Origin: an uncultured Actinomycetes bacterium
GTDB lineage: Bacteria; Actinomycetota; Actinomycetes; Nanopelagicales; Nanopelagicaceae
Reading direction: 5' to 3'
DNA: 64,000 nt
Assembly: GCA_903863015.1 (NCBI GenBank)
Contig: CAIPAI010000013.1
Span: forward strand, 1 to 64,000
In this document: one piece after another, positions 1 through 8,691 of the stretch
Layout of the letters: every line of letters begins with the position of its first letter
Numbering within the stretch: position 1 is the stretch's first letter
Program-made: the position numbers and the translations under genes
Notes under the pieces: generated by a model
What the model was told of the DNA's origin: nothing
What the model saw: only the letters and a program-made list of their open reading frames with translations
Database searches by the model: none

Positions 1-1
1 T

Positions 2-865
2 GGCATTAGACGGCGTGTGTTGGCGCATACCCTCTCGCAAAATGGTGGATATATGAGCCAAGCCTGCTCGGCAGCCGAACTACTCTCCTGCCTTTATGGC
101 GGGATGCTCGATCTCGCACCTCTTTACTCCCCCATCGCGCCACCGTTGTTCTCTGGAGTGCCTCGCGTGGGAAGCGATGATTACCTCACAGGCGCCGAAT
201 TTCACGGCCGTAGAGATCCCAAGCGCGATCGCCTGATTATCAGCCCCGCGCATTACGCACTTGTTGTCTACGCGGCATTAATTGAAACAGGGCGCCTACG
301 CGAAGATGCTCTTGACGATTTCAATAAGGACGGTTCCACTGTCGAGATGATTGGTGCCGAGCACTCTCCTGGTTTTGAAACCACCACCGGCTCACTAGCG
401 CAAGCAATTTCACAGGCAGGCGGAATTGCACTCGCTCGCAAGATTCGCAAAGAGAGTGGAAAAGTGTGGGTCTTCATGAGTGATGGTGAATTCCAAGAGG
501 GGCAGACCTGGGAAGCGCTGCAAGCAGCGAGTTTTCACAAACTCTCCAACCTTCGTATCATCGTTGACGTCAACCGCGCGCAATGTGATGGACCGATGGA
601 TTCCGTGATGACTATTGAGCCACTTGCTCAACGCGTCACCTCCTTTGGCTGGAAGACCACCGTTGTTCAAGGCCACGACACCACTGCGATCTTAGAGGCG
701 GGCAGAAAGAACACCCGCGCACCGCATGCCATCCTCTGCTACACCGATCCCACTCGCGGCCTGCCGATCTTGGCCGACCGCGCACCCGTGCTCCACTACT
801 TGCGTTTCACTAGCGCCGGCGAGAAGGCACGCTACGAGAAGGCTTACCAGGAGATGGTCCGATGA
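2..865 (+). CDS. Transketolase N-terminal subunit, partial at left edge (apulose-4-phosphate transketolase-like)
   Basis: This is the ThDP-pyrophosphate-binding half of a split transketolase. The reading frame is open to the window edge, and the residues before the GTG at 17 (GIRRR) continue the usual IRRRVL start region, so the true start lies upstream. The conserved ThDP/Mg segment reads MSDGEFQEG...VDVN, with Ser replacing the first Gly of the GDG motif. The region ISPAHYALVVYAAL matches the GHxxxxxYA segment of transketolases. The stop overlaps the next gene by an ATGA, so the two halves are probably translated together. With the RuBisCO-like gene that follows, it resembles the AptA subunit of D-apiose pathways; a generic transketolase or another ketose-phosphate transketolase is the alternative. 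Confidence 0.85.
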   Translation, partial: GIRRRVLAHTLSQNGGYMSQACSAAELLSCLYGGMLDLAPLYSPIAPPLFSGVPRVGSDDYLTGAEFHGRRDPKRDRLIISPAHYALVVYAALIETGRLREDALDDFNKDGSTVEMIGAEHSPGFETTTGSLAQAISQAGGIALARKIRKESGKVWVFMSDGEFQEGQTWEALQAASFHKLSNLRIIVDVNRAQCDGPMDSVMTIEPLAQRVTSFGWKTTVVQGHDTTAILEAGRKNTRAPHAILCYTDPTRGLPILADRAPVLHYLRFTSAGEKARYEKAYQEMVR

Positions 866-1875
866 CCTACGAAATTGTGGCCAGACCCCACCAACAGAAC
901 TTCATCAACTGGGCGAAAGATAAACCGAACGTCTTAGTGCTCTCAGCCGATCTCACCAACTCCTGCGAAGTAGGTAAGTGGCGCGACACTTATCCAGATC
1001 GGTTCTTCTCTATGGGCATGGCTGAACAGAACATGCTTGGTTATGCCGCAGGGCTCGCCCGCGAAGGCTTTGAGCCATGGCTGCATACCTTTTCCGTCTT
1101 CCTCTACCGACGCCCACTCGATCAACTACAAATGTCGATTGCTTACCCGGCGCTGAAGGTGCGTCTCGTGGGTTTTCTTCCAGGAATCATGACTCCTGGC
1201 GGCGTTACTCACCAAGCGATCGAAGATATTGCGATCTTGCGCGCGATTCCGAATATGACGATCCTTGAAACGGGTGACGCCACCGAGGTCGAATCCGTGC
1301 TTGATGTCGCACATGCCGTCAATGGCCCGGTTTACATTCGAATGCTCCGCGGCGAAGTCTCACGCATCTTCCCCAAAGGTGAGCCTTTCAAATTCAATAC
1401 GGCTCGCATTCTCTCGAGTGGAGATGACCTCACGCTGATCACCTCTGGAGTGATGACTGAGGAAGCGCTCCGGGCTACCGCTCTGCTCAAAGAGAAGGGA
1501 GTGGGAATCACCCACCTTCACATCTCCACATTGAAGCCATTTACCGATCCAGCAGTCATCAAAGCGCTGAAGAAGGCCAAGCGCGGAGTTATCACGATGG
1601 AGAATCACACTATCGTCGGCGGCCTCGGCAGCGCAGTCGCCGAAGTGATGGCGGAGAACGCCATCGGAGTTCCGCTTCGCCGCATTGGCCTCAAAGATAC
1701 CTACGCTCATGGTGCTTCACAGAAGTACCTCATGTCCGAATACGGTATCGATGCAAAGTCACTCGTCACCACCGTCGAAGAACTTCTAGGTAAGAGTTTT
1801 GAAATCGCCGAAGAGGATTTGCAGGAGCAACGAGCAGTGAGCGTCCACAGCAGCGCAAAGGTTGAAGCTCTGTGA
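862..1875 (+). CDS. Transketolase C-terminal subunit (apulose-4-phosphate transketolase-like)
   Basis: This 337-residue protein is the pyrimidine-binding half of the split transketolase. The segment FFSMGMAEQNMLGYAAGLA holds the Glu that activates the thiamine cofactor in this family, followed by the DXS/pyruvate-dehydrogenase-like PYR fold and a C-terminal transketolase domain (roughly residues 190-310). The ATG sits inside the stop of the N-terminal subunit (ATGA overlap), and the gene in turn overlaps the RuBisCO-like gene. Two-subunit transketolases are used by several sugar-degrading operons; pairing with a RuBisCO-like protein points to apiose or a related branched sugar (AptB-like). 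The substrate is inferred from neighbours only. Confidence 0.85.
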   Translation: MTYEIVARPHQQNFINWAKDKPNVLVLSADLTNSCEVGKWRDTYPDRFFSMGMAEQNMLGYAAGLAREGFEPWLHTFSVFLYRRPLDQLQMSIAYPALKVRLVGFLPGIMTPGGVTHQAIEDIAILRAIPNMTILETGDATEVESVLDVAHAVNGPVYIRMLRGEVSRIFPKGEPFKFNTARILSSGDDLTLITSGVMTEEALRATALLKEKGVGITHLHISTLKPFTDPAVIKALKKAKRGVITMENHTIVGGLGSAVAEVMAENAIGVPLRRIGLKDTYAHGASQKYLMSEYGIDAKSLVTTVEELLGKSFEIAEEDLQEQRAVSVHSSAKVEAL

Positions 1876-2954
1876 TGACAGATCGCATCTGCGTCACCTA
1901 CCGCATCACTGGAAATGAACCGGCAGCGGTCGCTGAAGCCATCCGCGTTGAGCAAACTATCGAATTCCCGAGCGAGCTGGCACCGGAATGGATTCAACGT
2001 GACGTCGTGGGTCGCGTGGAATCAATTTCGGGTGATCAAGTCTGTCTTTCCTATGACCCACGCGTTGCTGGCGGAGAACTCACACAGTTACTCAATGTGC
2101 TCTGGGGAAATGTCTCGCTCTTCCCTGGGGTGCGCATCATCGATCTTGCGCTCCCCGAGAGCATCACGCAACTCTTTCAGGGTCCACGTTTTGGAATCAC
2201 AGGTTTGCGCAAGCATTTTGATGCCCCAACACGACCCCTCATCACCACCGCACTGAAGCCGATGGGCACATCATCTTCTGATTTGGCCGAAACTGCGCGC
2301 ACATTGGCACTCGCCGGCTTCGACATCATCAAAGATGACCACAGCTTGGCGAATCAACCTTGGTCTACCTGGCGTGAACGCGTGGAGTTGGTCTCCAATG
2401 CAGTTGCCGAAGCCAACGCAATAACGGGCGGAAAAAGCGCCTACGCTCCCAGCCTTAACCTGCCAGCCGATCAAGTGCTCAACGCCGCCAAGAGCGCCGC
2501 AGAGCTCGGCGCTGGGGCACTTCTCATCCTCCCTGGAATCACAGGCTTCGACAGCATGCGAGTCATCGCAGCAGAGAGCGAACTTCCGATCATGGCCCAC
2601 CCTTCGATGTTGGGCTCGTACACCATCTCCCCCAACGAAGGCATTGCGCACGGAATTCTCTTCTCTACATTGATGCGCCTCGCTGGTGCCGATATCACCA
2701 TCTTCCCGAACTTCGGCGGCCGCTTCTCCTTCTCGCAAGCTGAGTGCCTGGAAATTCGCGATGCTGCCATCGCACCGCTGGGAGAGATTGCACCGACATG
2801 GATCTCGCCAGGCGGCGGAATGAGTATCGAACGAATCTCGGAGATGATTGATTTCTACGGGAAAGATACTGCTCTACTTATCGGTGGTGCACTACACCGA
2901 GGCTCGCTCCGCGAGAACGCCCAGAGAATGGCAGAAGCTGTGAGTCAGTACTAA
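1875..2954 (+). CDS. RuBisCO-like protein (form IV), probable sugar-acid phosphate decarboxylase or transcarboxylase
   Basis: This 359-residue protein has the RuBisCO large-chain fold: a small N-terminal domain (to about residue 120) and a TIM barrel. The first catalytic Lys is kept in TALKPMG (K128), but the second is Met (M130). The metal and carbamate motif reads IKDDH (K153, D154, D155), with His in place of the RuBisCO Glu. The phosphate-binding SPGGGM and LIGGAL segments are present. It should therefore bind Mg and enolise a substrate but not fix CO2. Known RuBisCO-like proteins next to split transketolases act on 3-oxo-isoapionate-4-phosphate in D-apiose catabolism. Start is ATG at 1875 (TGATG overlap); a GTG at 1872 is the alternative. 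A 2,3-diketo-5-methylthiopentyl-1-phosphate enolase is possible but not supported by context. Confidence 0.85.
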   Translation: MTDRICVTYRITGNEPAAVAEAIRVEQTIEFPSELAPEWIQRDVVGRVESISGDQVCLSYDPRVAGGELTQLLNVLWGNVSLFPGVRIIDLALPESITQLFQGPRFGITGLRKHFDAPTRPLITTALKPMGTSSSDLAETARTLALAGFDIIKDDHSLANQPWSTWRERVELVSNAVAEANAITGGKSAYAPSLNLPADQVLNAAKSAAELGAGALLILPGITGFDSMRVIAAESELPIMAHPSMLGSYTISPNEGIAHGILFSTLMRLAGADITIFPNFGGRFSFSQAECLEIRDAAIAPLGEIAPTWISPGGGMSIERISEMIDFYGKDTALLIGGALHRGSLRENAQRMAEAVSQY

Positions 2955-2963
2955 ACAAGAGTT

Positions 2964-3935
2964 TTAGAGCCAGCCAGATTTCTTAAACTTACGCACCAAG
3001 AAGAGTGTGAAGAGTCCAAGGCCAGACAGCACGGCCGGGTATGAATACGTCCAGCGCAATTCCGGCATGTGATCGAAGTTCATTCCATAGACACCGGCAA
3101 TCATGGTAGGTGCCACTCCCAAAGCCACCCATGCCGTTATCTTGCGCATGTCTTCGTTCTGGCGGACTTGGACTTGTGCAAGATCAGCACTGAGCACGCT
3201 ACTGAGAAGCGCATCGAGCCCAGCGGCCAGATCAGAAGCTCGTGCTAGATGATCACTTGTATCTCTGAAGAACGGGCGAATCTTCTCAGGGATCTGCAGG
3301 GTGAGATCGGATGAGAGGCGATCGAGCGGAATTGCTAGCGGATCTACCGAATGTCGAAACTCGATCACTTCTCGCTTAAGTAAGTAAATCTCTTGCGACC
3401 ATGATTTGCGATTGGTTCCGAAGACTTCACTCTCGAGAATTCCCACGTCTTCAGCTAATTGCATGCCGATTTCTACATATGTATCGATTACTCGGTCAAT
3501 CACCGCATGCAGTACGGCGAAGGGACCTTGTGCGAGATGCGCTGGCCGTTTTTCAAGCTCTTGGCGGACCGTCGCTAGCGGCGCACCCTCACCGTGACGC
3601 ACAATGACAACAAAAGCATCCCCAATGAAACACATCAACTCGCCGGTAGAGATTTGGCTTGTGGATTCTTCATAGAAGACGGTTCTGAGCACAACAAAAG
3701 TGATGGGCCCGTAGTTCTCTATTTTTGGTCGCTGATGCGCATGCACTGCGTCTTCGACAGCAAGGGGATGCAAATCAAATTCCCGGGCTACCTCATCGAA
3801 TTCGATGGACCCGGGCGAAGCAAATCCCGCCCAGACAAATCCACCTTGTGCGCGGGCGAGCGAGACCAAATCAGAGAAATCCGTAGAGCCTTCTTGACGC
3901 TCTCCATCGCGATACCAGGCGCAATTAACTAACAC
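2964..3935 (-). CDS. corA: CorA-family magnesium/cobalt transporter
   Basis: This 323-residue protein has a long soluble N-terminal funnel domain (about 1-260) rich in acidic and helical sequence, then two C-terminal membrane helices. The family signature YGMNFDHMPEL, containing the GMN selectivity motif, lies at the end of the first helix. The Lys-rich tail RKFKKSGWL fits the CorA basic sphincter. Members form pentamers in the membrane and carry Mg2+, Co2+ or Ni2+. It converges tail to tail with the RuBisCO-like gene (9-bp gap) and is not obviously part of an operon. Length is normal for the family. Confidence 0.93.
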   Translation of the reverse strand: MLVNCAWYRDGERQEGSTDFSDLVSLARAQGGFVWAGFASPGSIEFDEVAREFDLHPLAVEDAVHAHQRPKIENYGPITFVVLRTVFYEESTSQISTGELMCFIGDAFVVIVRHGEGAPLATVRQELEKRPAHLAQGPFAVLHAVIDRVIDTYVEIGMQLAEDVGILESEVFGTNRKSWSQEIYLLKREVIEFRHSVDPLAIPLDRLSSDLTLQIPEKIRPFFRDTSDHLARASDLAAGLDALLSSVLSADLAQVQVRQNEDMRKITAWVALGVAPTMIAGVYGMNFDHMPELRWTYSYPAVLSGLGLFTLFLVRKFKKSGWL

Positions 3936-4003
3936 GGGACTCCTGACCGAACTGGGCTTGGAAAAATGGGGCTTGGAAAGACGAAACTAGGAGTAACTTA
4001 CGC

Positions 4004-5632
4004 CTATTTCTTCTTGAAGCCCGCCGGACAGACCGGCTTTGCCGCAGTGACCTTCTTAGTGGTCTTACCCTTCACGCACGTGATGGTGATGGTCTTGGCA
4101 GCGGCCGGCTTAGCTGGAGTAGCCGCGGGTGTCGCCGGCGCGGGGGCAGGAGCAGGCGCGGTGATCGACTCCTTAGCCTTCAACTTGATGGAGAGTTTCG
4201 CTTGGCTAAAAGTGAAACCTTGCGCGGTGAATTTGAAGTACTGATCATCAAGTGACATTTCTGCACTAATGACTTTCTTCTCGCCCGCCTTCTCGATGGT
4301 CACCGTGACAGCATCCTTAGCTGGAATTTCTCCTGCCTTGAGATCCCACACACAGCGCGCATAATCAGTAGCGACCAAGAGGTCATAACGACCCAAAAAT
4401 TCGGTCTTTCCATCTGGCTTGTAATGCGGGCTCGAAATGGAGTAATCAAGAGTGCCCGTGGTCTTGTCGTAATTGGGCAACGCGCTCTTGTAAACCATGG
4501 CATTAGATGAAACGAAACCTTGGAAGTTGCTCGAATCACAACTCACGCCTTCAGCGCGACCCTTTGGCTGCAAATCAACCCGCCACAGTGATTTAAGAGA
4601 ATCGGCGATATCGAAGGTAGGCGTCGTCGATGCGGAGGCATCTTTCTCAGCCGAAACGATGGAATTAAAGATTGAGATGCTCGTCTTATCGGGAGGCAAC
4701 GGATATGTGGCATCCCCCGCCGTGCTCCACGGGGCGCGGGAGTCCCCAAACGCGGTGGCGACGGTATCCCACTTCGCCTTATCGGTTGGCTTGGCTGAGG
4801 AGTACGTGCGGTCAATTGTTTGTACATCCATGGAAGTGCCCTCAAGGGTGACCACTGTGCGCTTCTCGGTATCCGTGGGGGCAGTGAAGGTGATCGATGG
4901 GTCAACAACGCGTCCCGTCATCCAGCCCTGTGGACGAGCTAGCAACTTCAAAGAGAGTTTGAAGCGAGCAGCCTCTGCTAAATCGCCGATTTTGTAGCAG
5001 ACGGAATCCACATCGGCGCCATTGGCAGTAATGCACTCAGCATCATCTGCTGGATCTAATCCAGCAACTTGATAGACCGGAAGAATGACAAGGGAAATAT
5101 CTGGATCAGCAGCTACCCCCGCAGTAATGCGAGTGCTGATGTGAGCAGTAACTGCGAATTCAGTGCCTTTGGAATGTGTGAGACCGGCGAAAGTAAATAC
5201 TTGAGGCAAAGTCGGCTTGTTGACGTGCAAAGCTTCGTTTCGCGCGAACGCGTAATCGGCCCACTCACTTCCGCGAATCTTTGAGTATTTTCCTGTTACG
5301 AGAGTGCCATCTGATTTCTTCCAAGTGACCGCATCGATGCAATCGAGCGTCTTCTCACTCTCGCAGAGCGGTAAGTAGTTGTTAACTAGAAGAGTCGAGC
5401 TTTTTGGATCGCACGCAGGATCGCTAAAACCCATCACGCAGCCAGTGAATTGCTCCGCTGCTCCAACTGTTTTTGCCGAGTACACAACGGTTCCAGGTAG
5501 AGCGTCTTTATCTGCGCGCCAATTGACGCCACGTGTTTGCGTATCGGCCGCTTGAGCGCTGGGCAAGAGAGGAAGGGCGATGGTGGCACCAAGTGCCAGC
5601 GCAATAAAGGTTCGTGCACTCTTACGCAGCAT
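4004..5632 (-). CDS. Secreted protein with Lys-rich C-terminal TCVKGKTTKKVT tail, function unknown
   Basis: This 542-residue protein begins with a clear signal peptide (MLRKSARTFIALALG... ending PSAQA before ADTQ). The mature part has no enzyme motif I recognise; it holds scattered Cys pairs (for example CVMGFSDPAC, CESEKTLDC) and beta-rich sequence. Near the C-terminus is an Ala/Pro linker (about residues 490-510), then TCVKGKTTKKVT and PVCPAGFKKK, a small two-Cys basic tail I associate with secreted proteins of freshwater actinobacteria. It could bind wall or extracellular polymer, but nothing shows that directly. The start overlaps the end of the upstream 973-residue secreted protein by 11 nt, so the two are probably co-transcribed. 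Confidence 0.75.
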   Translation of the reverse strand: MLRKSARTFIALALGATIALPLLPSAQAADTQTRGVNWRADKDALPGTVVYSAKTVGAAEQFTGCVMGFSDPACDPKSSTLLVNNYLPLCESEKTLDCIDAVTWKKSDGTLVTGKYSKIRGSEWADYAFARNEALHVNKPTLPQVFTFAGLTHSKGTEFAVTAHISTRITAGVAADPDISLVILPVYQVAGLDPADDAECITANGADVDSVCYKIGDLAEAARFKLSLKLLARPQGWMTGRVVDPSITFTAPTDTEKRTVVTLEGTSMDVQTIDRTYSSAKPTDKAKWDTVATAFGDSRAPWSTAGDATYPLPPDKTSISIFNSIVSAEKDASASTTPTFDIADSLKSLWRVDLQPKGRAEGVSCDSSNFQGFVSSNAMVYKSALPNYDKTTGTLDYSISSPHYKPDGKTEFLGRYDLLVATDYARCVWDLKAGEIPAKDAVTVTIEKAGEKKVISAEMSLDDQYFKFTAQGFTFSQAKLSIKLKAKESITAPAPAPAPATPAATPAKPAAAKTITITCVKGKTTKKVTAAKPVCPAGFKKK

Positions 5633-8543
5633 CGATGGATCCTGTCTGATATACGAGAGGCGTGCTCTTTGCGGAAATTACACCCGTCTTCGAAACAGCA
5701 ATGGCTTTACCCGCAGCATCCTTGAAGGTCTTCGTTTTTGGATCGATGAAAATAGCCTTGTTACCCGCGGCAAGTACTGGATTTCCAGCCGTATCCACAA
5801 GTTGACCGTTGAGAGCCACAGTGACCGTCTTGCCGTCTGTGCTCTTAATGACTGACTTGCCAGCCTTGAGAACTGTGGCAACTTCGGCGGCACCTAATTT
5901 GATCTGCTTGTTATCTGCACCAAGGATCGGACGACCTGAAGAATCTGTGACGCCTCCATTGGAAGTGACGCGAATCGGCTTGCCGTTCTTATCGAGAAGC
6001 GCCGTACCGTTTGCCGAGATTGGCACGCCGGCTGCGCTGAGAATTACTGGTCGCCCATCAGGACCTAGAACAGCATTTCCACCTTCGTCGGCAAGACTTC
6101 CGCTATTCGCGAAAGTGATCGTTTGGCCGAATGCAGTTTGAATACTCTCGTTCTTCGCAGTCAAAGCTTGTGAGCCAGCGGCCCCCACGTAGATGGGTTG
6201 ACCGTTCTTAAGAATCGCCTTTCCGCCCTCGGCCACCATGGGTTGCACCACGACTGGCTCGCCGTTAGGCCCCATCGCAATGCCACCAGATGCATCCGAA
6301 AGCGGTTGAGCTAGCACCGGAGAACCGTAAGAGTTCAAAATAATGTTGCCTTTGGAATCCAACACCGGCGGCGCGTACACCACCTTGCCGTTAGATGCTG
6401 TCAACGCCTTTCCATTACCGTTCAAAAGTGGAGTTGCAGTCACCGCACGTCCGGACGAATCCGTGACCGCTTCTTGTCCGGCAAATGTCATCAAGCGCGT
6501 ATACAACACCGCGCCGTCTGGGCCAGTTACTGGACGCCCACTCGGATCGAGGGTGGGAGCGGTAATCACAGGACTTCCGCTCTTATCAACGAAAACTGTA
6601 TTTCCTGATTTTACCGCCGGCTTTGTAGTTAATTCTTTGCCATTTGAATCAGTAAGCGCTTTGTTATCGGAACCCAGCACATTGAAGATCAATACTGGTG
6701 CCGCGGCCCTTCCATTCTTGGCTGGAGGTGCGGTGAATTGCGAGGCTACTTTGCCTTCATCGCCACCTTGCGGAGCACCTGGTGCGCCACCTGCCGACGG
6801 GGCAGGAGCGCTCGGCCCATATCGAGCAGTTTGCGCCTGCACAACAGTGCTCGCAGAAACCGTTACCGCTCCACTTGCGATACATGAAGGCGGCACGGGG
6901 GTTACTCGACATGGATCAATTGACGTGGAGATCGGTCCAGTGTTTTTGGTGGTCGGAATATTTGCGCCGCCGTCATACCCCTTGGGCAGACATACGCCGG
7001 TACTGGCTGCCACATACCCATCGAGACAACTACCACCGAGGGAAGCGCCCGCAGCCGTAGCGACAACCGGCGCGATACAAGACCCCGTGGATGACTTCAC
7101 CCAGCCGTTACTACACGCACCTCCGCTTGTTCCTGCAACGGCGGTGGTGTTAGTGGAATTTTTAGCACAGGACGCATTCGTTTGATTTGCACCGCTCGTG
7201 CAATCTACATACCCGGAGGTGTTTGTTGAGTTGCTTAATTGTGTGAGAGGGACGCAAAAACCAGTCGAGTTGGGTGCATAGCCGGCGGTACAGGTGTTCC
7301 CAGTAGCTGCCGCAACCGCAGAACCGACTGCTCCACCCGATGTCGAACACTCAATCGCAGTGACCTTAAGTGAACCGTCTGCACATCGAATGGTTGCGCT
7401 GGTTGCCGTGGTTGTTTTACACCCTTGAATTCCTTGGTCATAGAAGAACCCTGCAGGACACGATGCAACTGCAGTATTAATGGAAGCAACACACTTCGAA
7501 TAATCAGCGCTCGCTTTACACGGATCGACAGAGCCCCCAGTGGTCGAAGACGTTGCGGCGCATCCCTTGGAAACCAAGGTAAACCCGTCGGCACAGAGGG
7601 CAGTTACCGGATTCGTGTAACCGGAAGAACCAGTCGTCCCGCTCCCTCCTGCAACCACCGGCGCAATGCACGAGGTGCCCGTCCAGGTCCATCCGGCCGC
7701 AGCACATTTTGCTTGTTGCTCGGCGGGCGTTCCCACGGCTGTGCCGGTGGGAGTACCGCCAGCGCTACCAGTACAGCCAGTGACGGCCATCGTGATGCCG
7801 TCGTTGCAATAAATAGATGTGCCGGTACTTCCGCCCGACATTCCACTTGAAGTGCCCCCAGTTGAAGTGGTCCCACCAGTAGAAGTAGTGCCACCGGGAC
7901 ATTCAATCGCGGTATTTCTGTAAGAACCATCAGCGCACTTAATGGTGAGAGTGCTGCTACCGCTACCCGTTGTACCGCTACCCGTTGTACCGCTGCCCGT
8001 TGTACCGCTGCCCGTTGATCCGCTACCCGAAGTCGTGGGGCAACCTTGTGAGACCAAAGTTATTTTGTCGGGACAGAGCGCCGTCACTGGATTTGTATAA
8101 GTACCCGAGCCAGTACCGCTTCCCGCTGTGGTGGTGGGACAGACGAAGCCCGATGGATGCGATGTGCCGTCAGGACAGGTAACGCTCGGCGTTGTCGGTG
8201 TGTACGCGGTCGTAGGACAGACGAACCCTGATGGATGCGATGTGCCGTCAGGACAGGTAACGCTCGGCGTTGTCGGTGTGTACGTGGTGGTAGGAGCGAC
8301 GGGACATGCAGAGGTGACCGGAACAGAAGTGCCGTTCCAACACGACATCATCGCCGGGGCAGACGCGCCTGCGCCCGTGCCAGAATTCTGCGCACAAAAT
8401 TGTTGGCCCGTGCCATCGGTCTCAACGTGGTGGCTGGCATCGCAACTAAGAGCTGAGGCCGGCGCGGCGATGATCACGGCAGGCACGGCAATCAGCGTCG
8501 TGAGACCAAAGATAATCGCGGCTAGAGCGGCGATACGGCGCAT
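5622..8543 (-). CDS. Large secreted repeat protein (Cys-rich N-terminal half, Gly/Asp repeat C-terminal half)
   Basis: This 973-residue protein starts with a signal peptide or anchor (MRRIAALAAIIFGLTTLIAV ... ASALSCD). Residues of about 40-550 are low-complexity Thr/Ser/Gly sequence with regularly spaced Cys pairs in short modules such as TCPDGTSHPSGFVCP, which occurs as an exact 26-residue tandem. A TTGSG stretch is encoded by 15-bp repeats. From about residue 610 on, the style changes to roughly 20-residue units of the type DSSGRPVTGPDGAVL that end near the C-terminus and resemble repetitive surface adhesin or stalk proteins. I know no function. It lies between a secreted CAP-domain protein and a secreted basic-tail protein, all on the minus strand, suggesting a cell-surface gene set. 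Confidence 0.8.
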   Translation of the reverse strand: MRRIAALAAIIFGLTTLIAVPAVIIAAPASALSCDASHHVETDGTGQQFCAQNSGTGAGASAPAMMSCWNGTSVPVTSACPVAPTTTYTPTTPSVTCPDGTSHPSGFVCPTTAYTPTTPSVTCPDGTSHPSGFVCPTTTAGSGTGSGTYTNPVTALCPDKITLVSQGCPTTSGSGSTGSGTTGSGTTGSGTTGSGSSTLTIKCADGSYRNTAIECPGGTTSTGGTTSTGGTSSGMSGGSTGTSIYCNDGITMAVTGCTGSAGGTPTGTAVGTPAEQQAKCAAAGWTWTGTSCIAPVVAGGSGTTGSSGYTNPVTALCADGFTLVSKGCAATSSTTGGSVDPCKASADYSKCVASINTAVASCPAGFFYDQGIQGCKTTTATSATIRCADGSLKVTAIECSTSGGAVGSAVAAATGNTCTAGYAPNSTGFCVPLTQLSNSTNTSGYVDCTSGANQTNASCAKNSTNTTAVAGTSGGACSNGWVKSSTGSCIAPVVATAAGASLGGSCLDGYVAASTGVCLPKGYDGGANIPTTKNTGPISTSIDPCRVTPVPPSCIASGAVTVSASTVVQAQTARYGPSAPAPSAGGAPGAPQGGDEGKVASQFTAPPAKNGRAAAPVLIFNVLGSDNKALTDSNGKELTTKPAVKSGNTVFVDKSGSPVITAPTLDPSGRPVTGPDGAVLYTRLMTFAGQEAVTDSSGRAVTATPLLNGNGKALTASNGKVVYAPPVLDSKGNIILNSYGSPVLAQPLSDASGGIAMGPNGEPVVVQPMVAEGGKAILKNGQPIYVGAAGSQALTAKNESIQTAFGQTITFANSGSLADEGGNAVLGPDGRPVILSAAGVPISANGTALLDKNGKPIRVTSNGGVTDSSGRPILGADNKQIKLGAAEVATVLKAGKSVIKSTDGKTVTVALNGQLVDTAGNPVLAAGNKAIFIDPKTKTFKDAAGKAIAVSKTGVISAKSTPLVYQTGSIDAA
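7960..8029. repeat. 15-bp tandem repeat encoding TTGSG
   Basis: About four and a half copies of a 15-bp unit (plus strand CCGCTACCCGTTGTA with A/G variation) encode the Thr-Thr-Gly-Ser-Gly linker of the 973-residue secreted protein. The repeat keeps the frame. Confidence 0.9.
8130..8287. repeat. 78-bp tandem duplication inside secreted protein gene
   Basis: Two near-identical 78-bp units (offset from about 8152 to 8230) encode consecutive copies of a 26-residue Cys-containing module including CPDGTSHPSGFVCP. Only a few base differences separate the copies, so the duplication looks recent. Confidence 0.9.
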
Positions 8544-8691
8544 GGTTCACCTGCCTTAAAGAGTGATTTGTCCCGACTTATTCAAAGCAATATAACCCCG
8601 GTACACAAATTCGTCACTACACGCACCGCCGGAACCGGGTTTCCCCAGGAAATTCCTCACCTTTGAACATATTTATCTGCCTAAAAGCGTC
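8544..8691. other. Intergenic region upstream of the 973-residue secreted protein
   Basis: 148 bases separate the start of the large repeat protein from the stop of the CAP-domain gene, both leftward. I see no RNA gene or convincing hairpin here; it probably holds the promoter for the two downstream secreted-protein genes. Confidence 0.5.

Noticed and set aside
6343-7185. 280-codon plus-strand frame opposite the large repeat protein
   Set aside because: Its composition simply reflects the antisense of the repeats; no signal peptide or domain is visible.
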